Below, in pieces: positions 34,789 to 43,376 of a stretch of DNA of 64,000 nt (the stretch's first letter is position 1; every line of letters starts with the position of its first letter). A model generated the notes under the pieces. The model ran no database searches. It had not been told where the DNA came from and saw only the letters and a program-made list of their open reading frames with translations. The stretch spans positions 1 to 64,000 of the forward strand of contig NZ_CP100003.1 in NCBI RefSeq assembly GCF_024138165.1. Direction: 5' to 3'. This stretch comes from Halorussus vallis (lineage in GTDB: Archaea; Halobacteriota; Halobacteria; Halobacteriales; Haladaptataceae). A program made the translations under genes and the position numbers.

Positions 34789-35628
34789 ATGCTGCTGCCG
34801 CAGCTCGACGACGGCATCACGCTGCTCGACGTCGAGGGAGGCCGCGGCGTCCCGATCCTGCAGTCGCTCGTGCTCGACCATCTCCTCCTGCACGACGGGC
34901 CCGCCTTCTGGGTCGACGCAAACGGACACGCGACAACGACGACACTCGCCCAGATCGCGCCCAGTCAACGGTTGCTCAACCGAATCCACGTGGCACGCGG
35001 ATTTACCGCCTACCAGCACTACGGCGCCGTCTGTGATCTCCCGACGGCAGTGAACAAGTCGATCCAGACGTCCACCGCCGACGCCCGGGCGGCTGGTCGA
35101 GGGGCGCCAGGTCGTGACGAGGACACGTCGCCCCACACCCCCGCCCTCATCGTCGCGCCGGCCGTCGACGCCCAGTACCGCGCCGACGATACCCTCGGCG
35201 AGACCCACGCGAAAACCCTTCAGGCTCGAACTCTCGCCCGGTTGGCGACCTACGCCGATGGGTACGACATCCCGGTGCTCGTTACGCGAAACGAACGAAA
35301 CGAATTCACCGAGTCAGTCGCGACGGTCGCCGACCACCCCCTGGAGTGCGAGCAGACGCGGATGGGCCCACGGGTCGTCGGCGAGGACTTCGAGACGCTC
35401 GTCTATCCCGTCGACGACGGCGCGTACTACCAGACGACGTTCGCGTACTGGCGGCAGCTGCTCGCGGCACGCGCCACGCAGGTCGGCGTGGAACCGACGA
35501 CGCCGGCGCCGTCGACGCCGACCCCCGAGGGTGTCGGGACGGGCGTCACAGCTGACGGTGAGACGGTGTCGGCCACCGCGGACCCCTTGCTCGATGCGTG
35601 GACGGCGAGCGGTACAGGAGGCCGATAG
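34789..35628 (+). CDS. RecA/RadA-like protein without a clear Walker A, mutasome-type
   Basis: The 279-residue protein from ATG 34789 follows the RecA-fold order: ITLLDVEGGRGVPILQSLVLD where the Walker A should be, PAFWVDANG, RIHVARGFTAYQHY, HTPALIVAPAVDAQYR as a Walker B position, and DIPVLVTRN. The P-loop lacks the GKT/GKS lysine, so ATP hydrolysis is doubtful. In archaea, inactivated RecA-like proteins are paired with PolB2-type polymerases and have been compared with the bacterial ImuA-ImuB-DnaE2 mutasome. Here the next two genes complete that trio in one operon. The role in translesion synthesis is inferred from this context. Confidence 0.7.
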   Translation: MLLPQLDDGITLLDVEGGRGVPILQSLVLDHLLLHDGPAFWVDANGHATTTTLAQIAPSQRLLNRIHVARGFTAYQHYGAVCDLPTAVNKSIQTSTADARAAGRGAPGRDEDTSPHTPALIVAPAVDAQYRADDTLGETHAKTLQARTLARLATYADGYDIPVLVTRNERNEFTESVATVADHPLECEQTRMGPRVVGEDFETLVYPVDDGAYYQTTFAYWRQLLAARATQVGVEPTTPAPSTPTPEGVGTGVTADGETVSATADPLLDAWTASGTGGR

Positions 35629-35630
35629 CG

Positions 35631-35936
35631 ATGGGGCGTACGAACCCGACGTACCGAGATGCGCTGCGGGCCATCGAAGAGCGCTGGGCGGAGTTCCGGC
35701 GGGCACTGCGGCGTCGCGACCAGCCGCGCTTCGACCGGCTGTTCGAGTACGCCCGCGAGCACGCCAACGCGAGCGGGCTGTTGAACCACCAGAATCCGCT
35801 GCTGCCGGCGCTACTCAGCATCGATCTTGAACAGGAGGGCCGCCTCGACGACCACGAAGAGCGCCTCGAGGAGCTCGAAGCCGCGGTCGCAGCACGCGAT
35901 GACCAGGAGAGCGCCCCACCGGACGCGAACCCGTGA
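35631..35936 (+). CDS. Small protein between RecA-like and PolB-like genes
   Basis: I take ATG 35631, two bases after the upstream stop. The 101-residue protein is Arg/Glu-rich and helical (YRDALRAIEERWAEFRRALRR), ending in a coiled-coil-like acidic segment (DDHEERLEELEAAVAA). It overlaps the polymerase gene by 4 bp. It probably bridges its two neighbours or DNA. Haloarchaeal genomes keep this trio together, which supports a shared complex. Confidence 0.65.
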   Translation: MGRTNPTYRDALRAIEERWAEFRRALRRRDQPRFDRLFEYAREHANASGLLNHQNPLLPALLSIDLEQEGRLDDHEERLEELEAAVAARDDQESAPPDANP

Positions 35937-38107
35937 CGATGCCGTTCAGTATCGACTTTCTGGACGACGGCCGCGTCCTAGAGTGGGAAGCAACCGCCGA
36001 CGGCGCCGTCGCTACCGAACGCGATGATTACACCCCACGCTTCTACGTCGCCGCTCGCGACCCAGAAACCGACCTCGACCTCACGACACTCCAGTCGGTG
36101 TACGACCAGCACCCGGATGTCGTCGCTACCGAGATTGTTGCGCGACGGCCGGGCTTTCGACGAGACGAGGAGACCGTTCTCGCGGTCAACGTCGCCCACA
36201 TCGACCGCGTCACCCCACTCGCCCGGCAGGCACGCCAGTTGTCGGACTATCCAGTCGGGAATCTCGCCTGTTTCAACGTCGACTTCTCGCGGGAGTTCCG
36301 GTACTGTCTGGAGACCGGCGCCGATCCGACGCCGGCGAGCGAGCTGTCGACGCTCCGGCTCAGCGTTCCGGTGACCGAAACGAGCAACGATGTCTATGGG
36401 GAGCTGTCCGTCGCCGGCGACACCGTCACCGGCTCGCCGACGGATATCCTGACCGCCGTCCAAGGGGCACTCGAAGCGCACGATCCAGATGTCTTGGTCT
36501 GTTCGACGAGCGAAATCGTCCCGACGCTGTACGAGATGGCGACGGCTGCCGGCGTCGACGACTTCTCGCTGAGTCGGTGGCCGGACGTCGACTACCAGCA
36601 GCTCGCGAGCCGGTCGACGTACTCGAGCTACGGCCGCGTCGGTCACTCCCCGGCGCGGTACAACGTGCCCGGCCGGGCGATCATCGACGAGTCGAACACG
36701 TTCTTCTACGGGGAGACGAACCTCGAGGGCGTCCTCGACCTGGTGTCGCGCTCGAAAAAGCCCGTCCAGGAGCTCGCGTGGGCGTCGATCGGGAACGTGC
36801 TCACGGCGATCCAGATCTGCGAGGCCCACGACCGCGGTGTCCTCGTGCCATGGAACTCCTGGCGCCACGAGTTCTACAAGCCGATGGGGACGCTCCACGA
36901 CGCCGACCGCGGCGGCTTCATCTTCGCGCCCGAGGTCGGCCTCCACGAGAACGTCCACGAACTCGACTTCTCCTCGTTGTATCCGAACATCATCTGTACC
37001 CGGAACGTCTCGCCGGACGTCATCCGGTGTAGCTGCCACAGCGACCGCGACGACGTCCCCGGCCTGGGGTACTCGATCTGCGACGACCGGGGCTACCTCG
37101 TCGACGTGCTGCAGCCGATCATCGACGCACGCGACGAGATCAAGGCGGCCATCCGTCGCGAGAAGGAACGGGATGACCCCGACGAGGACCGTCTGGCGGA
37201 GCTCGAGGGACGGTCGGGAGCGCTGAAGTGGATCCTCGTCGCCTGCTTCGGCTATCAGGGCTTTGCGAATAGCAAGTATGGGAGAATCGAGTGTCACGAG
37301 ACGATCAACGCGTTCGCTCGCGAGATTCTGCTGGCGGCGAAACAGCGGCTGGAAGCCGGCGGCTGGCGCGTCGTCCACGGCATCGTCGACTCCATCTGGG
37401 TGACCCCGGACCCTGATGTCGACGACGATGACCGCGAGGACCTCGAGACGCTCGCGACAGAGATCACGGAACGCGTCGAGATCCGCCTCGAACACGAAGC
37501 CCACTACGACTGGGTGGCGTTCGTGCCGCAGCGCGAGAGCGACGCGGGCGCGTTGACGAAGTACTTCGAGAAGGTCGCCGGCGACGACGATTTTAAGATC
37601 AGAGGGATCGAAGCCCGGCAGCGCTCAACCCCGCCGTTCATCGAGGCCGTCCAGCGGGACTGTCTCGACCGGCTCGATGCCACGCAGTCACCGGACGCTG
37701 TGCTCGGGCGTCTCGAACGAGCAATCGACGAACTGCAGGCGGGCAACTTAGCAGTGGAGCGACTCGTCGAGCGGAATCGTGTCTCCAAGCCGCTGGAAGG
37801 CTACTCACAGAATACTCAGAACGTAGCCGCCTTGAAGCGAGCCCGCGAGCAGGACCTGGCAGTCCACCCGGGGCAGGATATCGAGTACGTGGTCGTCGAC
37901 GACGAGAAATCCTCACGAGAGCGTGTCGCCCTCGCCCACGAAGCGATCAAGACCTACGACGCCTCGTACTACGAGACGCAGCTGGTCAGAGCTGTCGAGA
38001 GTGTGCTTTCACCGCTCGGGTGGGACCGAACCGATATTCGTCGAGAGCTCTCCGGTGAGAGGGACGCTGTTTTGAGCTCATTCGGGACTACCAACGAACT
38101 GTCGTAG
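35933..38107 (+). CDS. Family B DNA polymerase, PolB2-like with altered active site
   Basis: The 724-residue protein has a degenerate exonuclease half followed by polymerase motifs. Motif A is ELDFSSLYPNII (D345), motif B is around KWILVACFGYQGFANSKYG, and motif C is HGIVDSIWV (D486). Canonical motif C is YGDTDS, so one of the two catalytic aspartates is replaced by Ile. That pattern, with the short length, matches archaeal PolB2-type enzymes thought to act in damage tolerance rather than replication. It starts at GTG 35933 (GTGA overlap) or ATG 35939, coupled to the upstream gene. It may be a weak translesion polymerase or a structural subunit. Confidence 0.8.
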   Translation: MTMPFSIDFLDDGRVLEWEATADGAVATERDDYTPRFYVAARDPETDLDLTTLQSVYDQHPDVVATEIVARRPGFRRDEETVLAVNVAHIDRVTPLARQARQLSDYPVGNLACFNVDFSREFRYCLETGADPTPASELSTLRLSVPVTETSNDVYGELSVAGDTVTGSPTDILTAVQGALEAHDPDVLVCSTSEIVPTLYEMATAAGVDDFSLSRWPDVDYQQLASRSTYSSYGRVGHSPARYNVPGRAIIDESNTFFYGETNLEGVLDLVSRSKKPVQELAWASIGNVLTAIQICEAHDRGVLVPWNSWRHEFYKPMGTLHDADRGGFIFAPEVGLHENVHELDFSSLYPNIICTRNVSPDVIRCSCHSDRDDVPGLGYSICDDRGYLVDVLQPIIDARDEIKAAIRREKERDDPDEDRLAELEGRSGALKWILVACFGYQGFANSKYGRIECHETINAFAREILLAAKQRLEAGGWRVVHGIVDSIWVTPDPDVDDDDREDLETLATEITERVEIRLEHEAHYDWVAFVPQRESDAGALTKYFEKVAGDDDFKIRGIEARQRSTPPFIEAVQRDCLDRLDATQSPDAVLGRLERAIDELQAGNLAVERLVERNRVSKPLEGYSQNTQNVAALKRAREQDLAVHPGQDIEYVVVDDEKSSRERVALAHEAIKTYDASYYETQLVRAVESVLSPLGWDRTDIRRELSGERDAVLSSFGTTNELS

Positions 38108-38111
38108 TGGT

Positions 38112-38220
38112 CCCCACCCCTGGTTTCCGTCGTTTCGATCCAACCCCACGTTTCCGACGTAATTTTCGACCCCCCTCGTTTCCGTCGTTTCCTCACGCCA
38201 CACCCCAGATTTCCGTCGTC
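38112..38220 (+). repeat. Four ORB-like repeats downstream of the second Orc gene
   Basis: Four direct copies around a GTTTCCGTCGTT or GTTTCCGACGT core preceded by a C-run lie near 38117-38136, 38143-38160, 38170-38191 and 38201-38220. The same core recurs on the other side of the Orc gene. Haloarchaeal Orc1/Cdc6 proteins bind such boxes. Confidence 0.8.
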
Positions 38221-38246
38221 CGTACCCACTCTGTAGTAGGAGGTTT

Positions 38247-39479
38247 CTACTCGCGAGTCCAGTCCTGCATCCGGCTGTCTTCGAGGATCGTTTCGCGGAC
38301 GACCTGGGGGTCCTCGATGAGTCGGTTCTGGAGGTGGATGCCGCCGGCACTCCCCTTGTTAATCTTCTCGATTTCGACAACTCCGAGGAAGGCTTGCTCT
38401 TTCAGGATGTCGCGGAACCGGCGGACGGAGAGGATGTCCATATCGAGATGGTTGCAGATCCGTTCGTACTGGTCGTACACCCGACTCGTGAGGAAAGCAT
38501 CGTCGTTGCTGTTGACACTCAGTTCCGTGAGCGCCAGCAACGCCGCCTTCGCCTGCGTGGGTGCGCCGTTCACGAGTTCTCTGAACCGATCCTTTTCGGC
38601 GTGTTGCTGTGCCTGGCGGACGTGGTCCTCCGTCACTTGCTCTGCCCCGGCCTCGTAGCCGACCTCCCCGGCGTGGCGAAGAATATCGATCGCCTTCCGA
38701 GCATCGCCGTGTTCCTGCGCGGCGAAGGCAGCCGAGAGCGGAATCACGTCCTCGGAAAGGACGTCGTCCTGGAAGGCGTCCTCGCGGTTGAACATGATCT
38801 CCCGGAGCTGGTTGGCGTCGTATGGCTTGAAGAACAGCTCCTTGTGCTGGAAGCTGCTTTTCACGCGCTCGTTCACGTTGTCGACGTACTGGATCTTGTT
38901 GCTGATCGCGATGACACCGACGCTACAGTCGATTTTCCCCGCCTCCTCAGCGCGCGAGAGCTTCATCAGCACGCTGTCGTCGTTCATCAAGTCGATCTCA
39001 TCCAGGATGATGATCACAGAATCGAATTGAGCGTCGAGCGTCTTCCAGAGGAGTTTGTAGTATTTCGACGTACTGAGGCCGGTATGGGGGACGGTGATTC
39101 CAGTCGAAGGTTCATCGTTCAGCTTCGCGGCAAGTGAGGAGATTGCTTGGGTCTCGGTATTGTCTTCAGCACAGTCGATATACGCTGTTCCAATCTCGAC
39201 GTCATCCTGAGCGGCATTTTGAGCTCGTTGACAGACGTGTTTTGAAACGAGAGATTTACCGGTCCCAGTTTTCCCGTAGATCATCACGTTTTCCGGAGAG
39301 TACCCGTGGACAGCACCATTGAGACGTTTCGCGAGCTTCGAGATTTCCTCGTCGCGACCGACGATTCGGTCAGCCTCCGGAACGTGGCCGATTTTCAGGA
39401 GATCCTTGTTCGCGAAGATACGATGCCCCGATTCAAAGAGTGGGTCGTCGACAGAACTGGGTGAAGAGTCGGGCGTCAT
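38247..39479 (-). CDS. orc: Orc1/Cdc6 origin-binding initiator
   Basis: The 410-residue protein has an N-terminal basic/acidic extension, IVGRDEEI, Walker A GKTGTGKS (69-76), Walker B IIILDEIDLM, sensor 1 VIAISNKI, and a C-terminal winged helix (RVYDQYERICNHLDMDILSVRRFRDILKE). It is flanked on both sides by ORB-type repeats, so it probably recognises the adjacent origin and starts replication of this replicon. The start at ATG 39479 is supported by a TATA box about 33 bp upstream. Its length is normal for haloarchaeal Orc proteins, and its position makes it the replicon's own initiator. Confidence 0.92.
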   Translation of the reverse strand: MTPDSSPSSVDDPLFESGHRIFANKDLLKIGHVPEADRIVGRDEEISKLAKRLNGAVHGYSPENVMIYGKTGTGKSLVSKHVCQRAQNAAQDDVEIGTAYIDCAEDNTETQAISSLAAKLNDEPSTGITVPHTGLSTSKYYKLLWKTLDAQFDSVIIILDEIDLMNDDSVLMKLSRAEEAGKIDCSVGVIAISNKIQYVDNVNERVKSSFQHKELFFKPYDANQLREIMFNREDAFQDDVLSEDVIPLSAAFAAQEHGDARKAIDILRHAGEVGYEAGAEQVTEDHVRQAQQHAEKDRFRELVNGAPTQAKAALLALTELSVNSNDDAFLTSRVYDQYERICNHLDMDILSVRRFRDILKEQAFLGVVEIEKINKGSAGGIHLQNRLIEDPQVVRETILEDSRMQDWTRE

Positions 39480-39507
39480 TGAATATCACACGGTGTGAGC
39501 GGGGGGA

Positions 39508-39515
39508 GTATAAAT
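39508..39515 (-). promoter_or_regulatory. TATA box of the origin-linked Orc gene
   Basis: The minus strand reads ATTTATAC about 33 bp before ATG 39479. The first ORB starts only 13 bp further upstream, so Orc bound to the origin could repress its own gene. Confidence 0.55.
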
Positions 39516-39527
39516 CTAGTGGAGGAC

Positions 39528-40092
39528 ACCACCCTACGTTTCCGACGTTCCTTGTCCGATATCAGCAGGAAAATGCCCTAATTCGGTGGAATTGGATTGC
39601 TGACAATATAGCCGCGTTTCCGACGTGAGGTAGGAAACCCGAAGACGGAAGCGTCGCCTCGATCTCGAATTCCGAACACACACACCCTACGTTTCCGTCG
39701 TAATCACTGAACAGGTGGGGAGGGACTTCGAAGAAGACGTCCACGACGAGATACCCAAGACAAAAGCGGCCTAGCCGTCCATAGCTAGCCGTCTATAGAA
39801 ATGGCTGGAAAGGGTTGTTTCATCTGAGAGGGCGAAGTACTTCGCCCCTCCTTGGCAGAAGTACACTTAATGAACGTTTCTCAGCTATACTACTTTAATC
39901 TATGTGTTGCAGAAGTTAGTTCATCTCTAGGTTGCTTCTAGGCCAACATGATTAGCAGCTGCATAGTACTAATCGTAGCCTCTCCCTACTCCGTCGTGGA
40001 GAAACGACGGAAACGCGGGGGGTGTGATCCCTTCGAAATCAGCTTCACCCCCTCCACCGACATCCAGTTACGACGGAAACGTGGGGTGGGTG
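39528..40092. other. Putative replication origin with ORB repeats and AT-rich core
   Basis: Three ORB-like boxes in plus orientation lie at 39528-39552, 39611-39629 and 39681-39705 (core GTTTCCGACGT or GTTTCCGTCGT). Two in reverse orientation lie near 40001-40020 and 40069-40092 (core ACGACGGAAACG, then a G-run). Between the inward-facing sets is an AT-richer stretch at about 39860-39970, the likely unwinding element, and an 18-bp perfect palindrome. This is the classic haloarchaeal layout next to an orc gene. Confidence 0.85.
39830..39847. repeat. 18-bp perfect palindrome in the origin
   Basis: GGGCGAAGTACTTCGCCC is fully self-complementary and sits at the edge of the AT-rich core between the opposed ORB sets. 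It could form a hairpin or bind a dimeric protein. Confidence 0.7.
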
Positions 40093-40245
40093 TCCTCCCT
40101 CTTCGAGTTTTACTCGTCCGGGTTGACCGGACCCATTCACACTGAGGGATGTTGGGCAAACCGATCCCATTCACACTCTGGGGGGTGCCGTCTGCTTCGT
40201 CTCTAATGGTACTGAAAAGAACATCAGGCTACAGTTCCATCTAGT

Positions 40246-40569
40246 CTACTCGTCGGGATTCACCGGCCCTTTGTACTTCGACGTCACCGAATCTCCTTCC
40301 CGCCACTGCCAGTAGTAGTAGCGGTTGTCGTTGATTTCTTTGATCGTGATCGTCGCCTTCGCCGGCACGTCGTCCGGAAGGTCATCGGGGCGCTCCTCGA
40401 CGTCGGCGTCGTCCGCTTCCTCCTCAAGACGAGCTTCACGCTCCTTGTGTTCGGCCAACGCCTCGGCGTAGCTGGCAGCGTCCCGAAGATGCTCCGGTGT
40501 GGCTTCGCTGAGGGCGTCGACGATCTCCGTCGGGAGGTTTGCCGGTGGGGACGGTGGTTCGTAGGACAT
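40246..40569 (-). CDS. Small conserved plasmid protein (DUF6788-like)
   Basis: The 107-residue protein has an acidic helical N-terminal two thirds (HLRDAASYAEALAEHKERE) and a C-terminal strand block, INDNRYYYWQWREGD followed by SKYKGPV. This ending is shared by many small haloarchaeal plasmid and phage proteins, some called DUF6788, of unknown function; it may contact DNA or RNA. Its start is 15 bp from palindromic site C, so that site overlaps its promoter region. Confidence 0.65.
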   Translation of the reverse strand: MSYEPPSPPANLPTEIVDALSEATPEHLRDAASYAEALAEHKEREARLEEEADDADVEERPDDLPDDVPAKATITIKEINDNRYYYWQWREGDSVTSKYKGPVNPDE

Positions 40570-40583
40570 CGACTCTCTCCGTG

Positions 40584-40624
40584 TTAACCAACACGAACTC
40601 TCTATCCATAGTTTTGTTGGTTAA
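40584..40624. promoter_or_regulatory. Palindromic site C
   Basis: Arms TTAACCAACA at 40584-40593 and TGTTGGTTAA at 40615-40624, spacer 21 bp. It lies in a divergent intergenic region, 15 bp before the small DUF6788-like gene and 85 bp before the HTH gene. Confidence 0.85.
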
Positions 40625-40677
40625 GACGATGGAGCAAGCTCTTGTTCCTCTCTGTCTGCAACACTACTCGAAACTTC

Positions 40678-40685
40678 TTTATATA
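40678..40685 (+). promoter_or_regulatory. TATA box of the second HTH/nucleotidyltransferase operon
   Basis: TTTATATA is centred 27-28 bp before GTG 40709, which supports that GTG as a leaderless start rather than the out-of-frame ATG at 40699. Confidence 0.65.
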
Positions 40686-40708
40686 GTAGTTTCGTACAAT
40701 GTTACACC

Positions 40709-41635
40709 GTGCTCCGGCGTATCGAACTCGAGGTACTCGCCACGGTCGACCGCGGCGACACGATCTCCGAGCTCGCGACGAAGCTCGACCACAGCGAGAG
40801 TTACCTCTCTCGTGCCGTCGGCGACCTCGTCGAAAAGGGACTCGTCTACACGGAACGCGACGGGCGGCGAAAACGAGTCGTCCCGTCGGATGCTCGCGCC
40901 GTCGAACTCTATCGGGACCTTGTCCGCCAGCACTCCCACATCGAGTTCCCAGAGCTGCTGACCGGGAAGGCACTCGAGGTGCTGTACTACCTCGACCAGC
41001 CGCGAACCGTCTCCGAGATCGCCGACCGGAGCGACAACTACCGTAACACGGTCAACCGCGTCCTCAAGCGGTTTCGTGACCGTGGTCTCGTCGGGACGGC
41101 CGACGGCCGCAATGACTTCAACGCCGATTTCGACCGCCTCCACGAGTTCGCACGTGAACTCGCACACCATCTGCATCGCCAACGCCTCGAAGCCGTCGCC
41201 CCAAAGGGGACGATTCTCTGGGAGGATTACGACGAATTCCTCACACAGACCGAGAGGGAGATCGACGCGGAGGCGTTCCACGAAACCGGCCTCGCTCGGT
41301 TCGCGGCCTTCGACCTCCAGTTCCTACTTACCGGCCACCGCTACTACGTCTACTCCGAGGAACTCGACGCAGTCTCGCCGGCGGAGCTCTGCTGTCACGC
41401 CCTCTTGATCGACGACGGCAGCCGCCACCGCTCGTACTGTCTCCTCCTGCTCAGCCACGTCGACGTCGACGAGGAGGATCTCCGAGAGCAGGCGGTGAAG
41501 TATGGCCTCGAAGACGAAATCGACGCCTTGCTGCTCTACCTCGAGACGCACGGCGAGGTTGATGACGAGCGGCTCCCGGAGTGGGACGAGTTCCAGGAGC
41601 TGGCGGCTGATTACGAGGTGCCACTATCACCATGA
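40709..41635 (+). CDS. Two-winged-helix regulator, antitoxin candidate
   Basis: The 308-residue protein starts at GTG 40709, fixed by the TATA box. It has two MarR-like winged helices: residues 5-58 (TISELATKLDHSESYLSRAVGDL) and 85-130 (TVSEIADRSDNYRNTVNRVLKRF). A C-terminal domain of about 160 residues has no motif I know. It overlaps the nucleotidyltransferase gene by 4 bp (ATGA). By analogy to AbiEi/AbiEii pairs it would neutralise the partner and repress the operon. The same architecture appears at 14.4-15.7 kb with different sequence. Confidence 0.7.
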   Translation: MLRRIELEVLATVDRGDTISELATKLDHSESYLSRAVGDLVEKGLVYTERDGRRKRVVPSDARAVELYRDLVRQHSHIEFPELLTGKALEVLYYLDQPRTVSEIADRSDNYRNTVNRVLKRFRDRGLVGTADGRNDFNADFDRLHEFARELAHHLHRQRLEAVAPKGTILWEDYDEFLTQTEREIDAEAFHETGLARFAAFDLQFLLTGHRYYVYSEELDAVSPAELCCHALLIDDGSRHRSYCLLLLSHVDVDEEDLREQAVKYGLEDEIDALLLYLETHGEVDDERLPEWDEFQELAADYEVPLSP

Positions 41636-42435
41636 GACCAACATTCGGACGCGAATACATCGAGAACGAATTCCAGCGAATCGGGGACGGGCTGTCTGAA
41701 CCGCTCACGGTCTACCTGATCGGTGGTGGCGCGATGTCGCTGCGCGACCTCAAGGGGGCGACGAAAGATATCGACCTGGTCGTCCCGGATGGCGACGCGT
41801 ACGGCCAGCTGTGGGCTGTCCTGATGGACCTCGGGTATGCCGAGGTACAGTCGCTGGACGCCGATTATCGGGCGCTGGGTGCGACCAGCTGCGTCGAGAA
41901 TGACGATGGCTGCCGCCTCGACATCTTCAACCAGCAGGTCGCGAACAAGCTCGTGCTGACCGAGGGGATGCGCGACCGAAGCGAGCCGTTCCTCGCGACC
42001 GACCGATTGACGGTCCGGCTGGTCAGCAACGAGGATATCTTCCTGTTCAAACTGATTGCGGGCCGTGACGACGACATCGAGGACATGAATATGCTCGTGC
42101 AGGCTGGCCTCAACTACGACGTCGTCCGAGATGAACTCGAAGCCCAGATCGATCGGCTCGGCGACGACCAGTTCGCCACCTTTGCGAATGAAGCCCTGGT
42201 CGAGCTTGAGGAGCGGTACGGGGTGACCACACCGATCGAGGACCGCATCCAAGAGCTGACGAACCGATACTACCGCGGGCTCGAAGTCCTCCAGGCACTC
42301 GACGAACCGATGACCGTCAACGAACTGGTCGCCGAATTGGAGTTGGATACCGACGAGGTTGACGACCGGATCGCGTATCTCTCAACGTTCGACCGGGTCC
42401 ACAGGGATGGCGACACAGTCCGTCCCGTGGAGTAG
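41632..42435 (+). CDS. Nucleotidyltransferase-fold protein, toxin candidate
   Basis: The 267-residue protein shows VYLIGGGAMSLRDLKGATKDIDLVV with G31-G33 and the Asp pair D46/D48, the core of nucleotidyltransferases. A further acidic position occurs at CRLDIFN. The C-terminal 60 residues look like a small winged helix (MTVNELVAELELDTDEVDDRIAYL). A DNA-binding tail on the enzyme itself is uncommon in AbiEii proteins and may add operator binding. It is coupled to the upstream HTH gene. Confidence 0.75.
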   Translation: MRPTFGREYIENEFQRIGDGLSEPLTVYLIGGGAMSLRDLKGATKDIDLVVPDGDAYGQLWAVLMDLGYAEVQSLDADYRALGATSCVENDDGCRLDIFNQQVANKLVLTEGMRDRSEPFLATDRLTVRLVSNEDIFLFKLIAGRDDDIEDMNMLVQAGLNYDVVRDELEAQIDRLGDDQFATFANEALVELEERYGVTTPIEDRIQELTNRYYRGLEVLQALDEPMTVNELVAELELDTDEVDDRIAYLSTFDRVHRDGDTVRPVE

Positions 42436-42448
42436 TCCGGTCGCCACC

Positions 42449-43264
42449 CTACGGTGAGGGAAGTCGCCCATCTGGTCGGGGAACACGTCCCTGTTTGATT
42501 TCGTGATCCACGCGACGCAGATGCTTGCAGCCACCTTCGGGTGAGCGCTGCTGCCAGTCGGGACAGGTACACGACTCGTCGATGACGTCGACTTCGTACC
42601 TGTTTCCGGACGCGGACTGCACCTCGTAGCGGCCACCTTTCGAGAGGAGCGAGACGTCCATCGCTTCGCTGACGGCGCGCTGGGTACGTGGTTCGAGGTC
42701 GTCCTGTAGCTGTGGGTCATCGTCGACGACCAGCCGGTCGCGGACGTCGCCGGTTCGGCCACCGTCCGGGGCGACGGCTTCCGTAGGGCCAGCGAGTCGC
42801 TCGTGGAGCAGCTCCTCGACCGGATGGCTTTCCGGCCAGAGGTAGTGGACTTCGCGACGCTCGCGATGGTCGTAGGATCCACACGCGGCCGCGCTGCCGG
42901 TCCAGACTCGCCAGGCACCGAGCGCGGCCATCACGTCGACGATGGTCCGTGGAACTGTCTCGTGGTCGTCCGGGAAGAACACCCGGAAGCGGGTACACGC
43001 TTCTTGCGGCGGGATGGTCTCCCACCAGTCTTCGCTGGAGCCCCAACTGTCGAACATTGCTTCGTCCGTCCCGTAGCCGACAGTCAGGCCATCGATCTGC
43101 GGCACGGTTCTTGGTGTCGCATCAGGCTCGCCTTCGAGTACCCGGAGGATGGCGTACCGAAGATACTCGTGTGCAGGGTGGTCTGTCGGCCGGGCGATTT
43201 GGTCGTGCTGTTCTGCAACTCGTTCCGCCTCCTCGAGGATGACGGTCAGATACTGGTCAATCAT
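42449..43264 (-). CDS. SWIM zinc-finger protein
   Basis: The 271-residue protein ends with a SWIM finger (CTCPDWQQR followed by CKHLRRV, that is CxC...CxH) at about residues 233-252. The N-terminal 190 residues are acidic with several His and Trp, no known motif. SWIM domains bind DNA or proteins and are frequent in haloarchaeal plasmid proteins and recombination-related factors. A GC-rich hairpin and palindromic site D lie just upstream, the promoter module shared with other core genes. Confidence 0.75.
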   Translation of the reverse strand: MIDQYLTVILEEAERVAEQHDQIARPTDHPAHEYLRYAILRVLEGEPDATPRTVPQIDGLTVGYGTDEAMFDSWGSSEDWWETIPPQEACTRFRVFFPDDHETVPRTIVDVMAALGAWRVWTGSAAACGSYDHRERREVHYLWPESHPVEELLHERLAGPTEAVAPDGGRTGDVRDRLVVDDDPQLQDDLEPRTQRAVSEAMDVSLLSKGGRYEVQSASGNRYEVDVIDESCTCPDWQQRSPEGGCKHLRRVDHEIKQGRVPRPDGRLPSP

Positions 43265-43291
43265 GGTTTAGTGGAGACGGGAATGCGCCTC

Positions 43292-43307
43292 CGCCCCTCG
43301 GCGGGCG
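43292..43307. promoter_or_regulatory. GC-rich hairpin upstream of the SWIM gene
   Basis: CGCCC-CTCGG-CGGGCG can form a short stem-loop. It lies between palindromic site D and the SWIM start codon, the same order seen at three other plasmid-core genes. Confidence 0.55.
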
Positions 43308-43316
43308 ATGATAAAC

Positions 43317-43358
43317 TTAACCAACAAATAGAGCGGATTACACCCGATTGTTGGTTAA
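43317..43358. promoter_or_regulatory. Palindromic site D
   Basis: Arms TTAACCAACA at 43317-43326 and TGTTGGTTAA at 43349-43358, spacer 22 bp. It lies 53 bp before the SWIM gene and 18 bp from the stop of the ArdC-like gene. Confidence 0.85.
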
Positions 43359-43376
43359 GTTTGAATGAACGCTGAT

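Noticed and set aside
34673-35053. 126-residue Ser/Arg-rich frame at the start of the RecA-like gene
   Set aside because: Composition is that of a frameshifted reading of an acidic haloarchaeal gene; the frame from 34789 shows RecA-like order.
35285-35304. Short AACG repeat at 9-bp spacing resembling the partition array
   Set aside because: Only two or three units, inside the RecA-like gene, in a codon context (RNERNE) that explains them.
35978-37504. 508-residue open frame antisense to the PolB-like gene
   Set aside because: Long antisense frames arise by composition in GC-rich haloarchaeal DNA; it has no promoter or recognisable domain, while the sense frame has full polymerase motifs.
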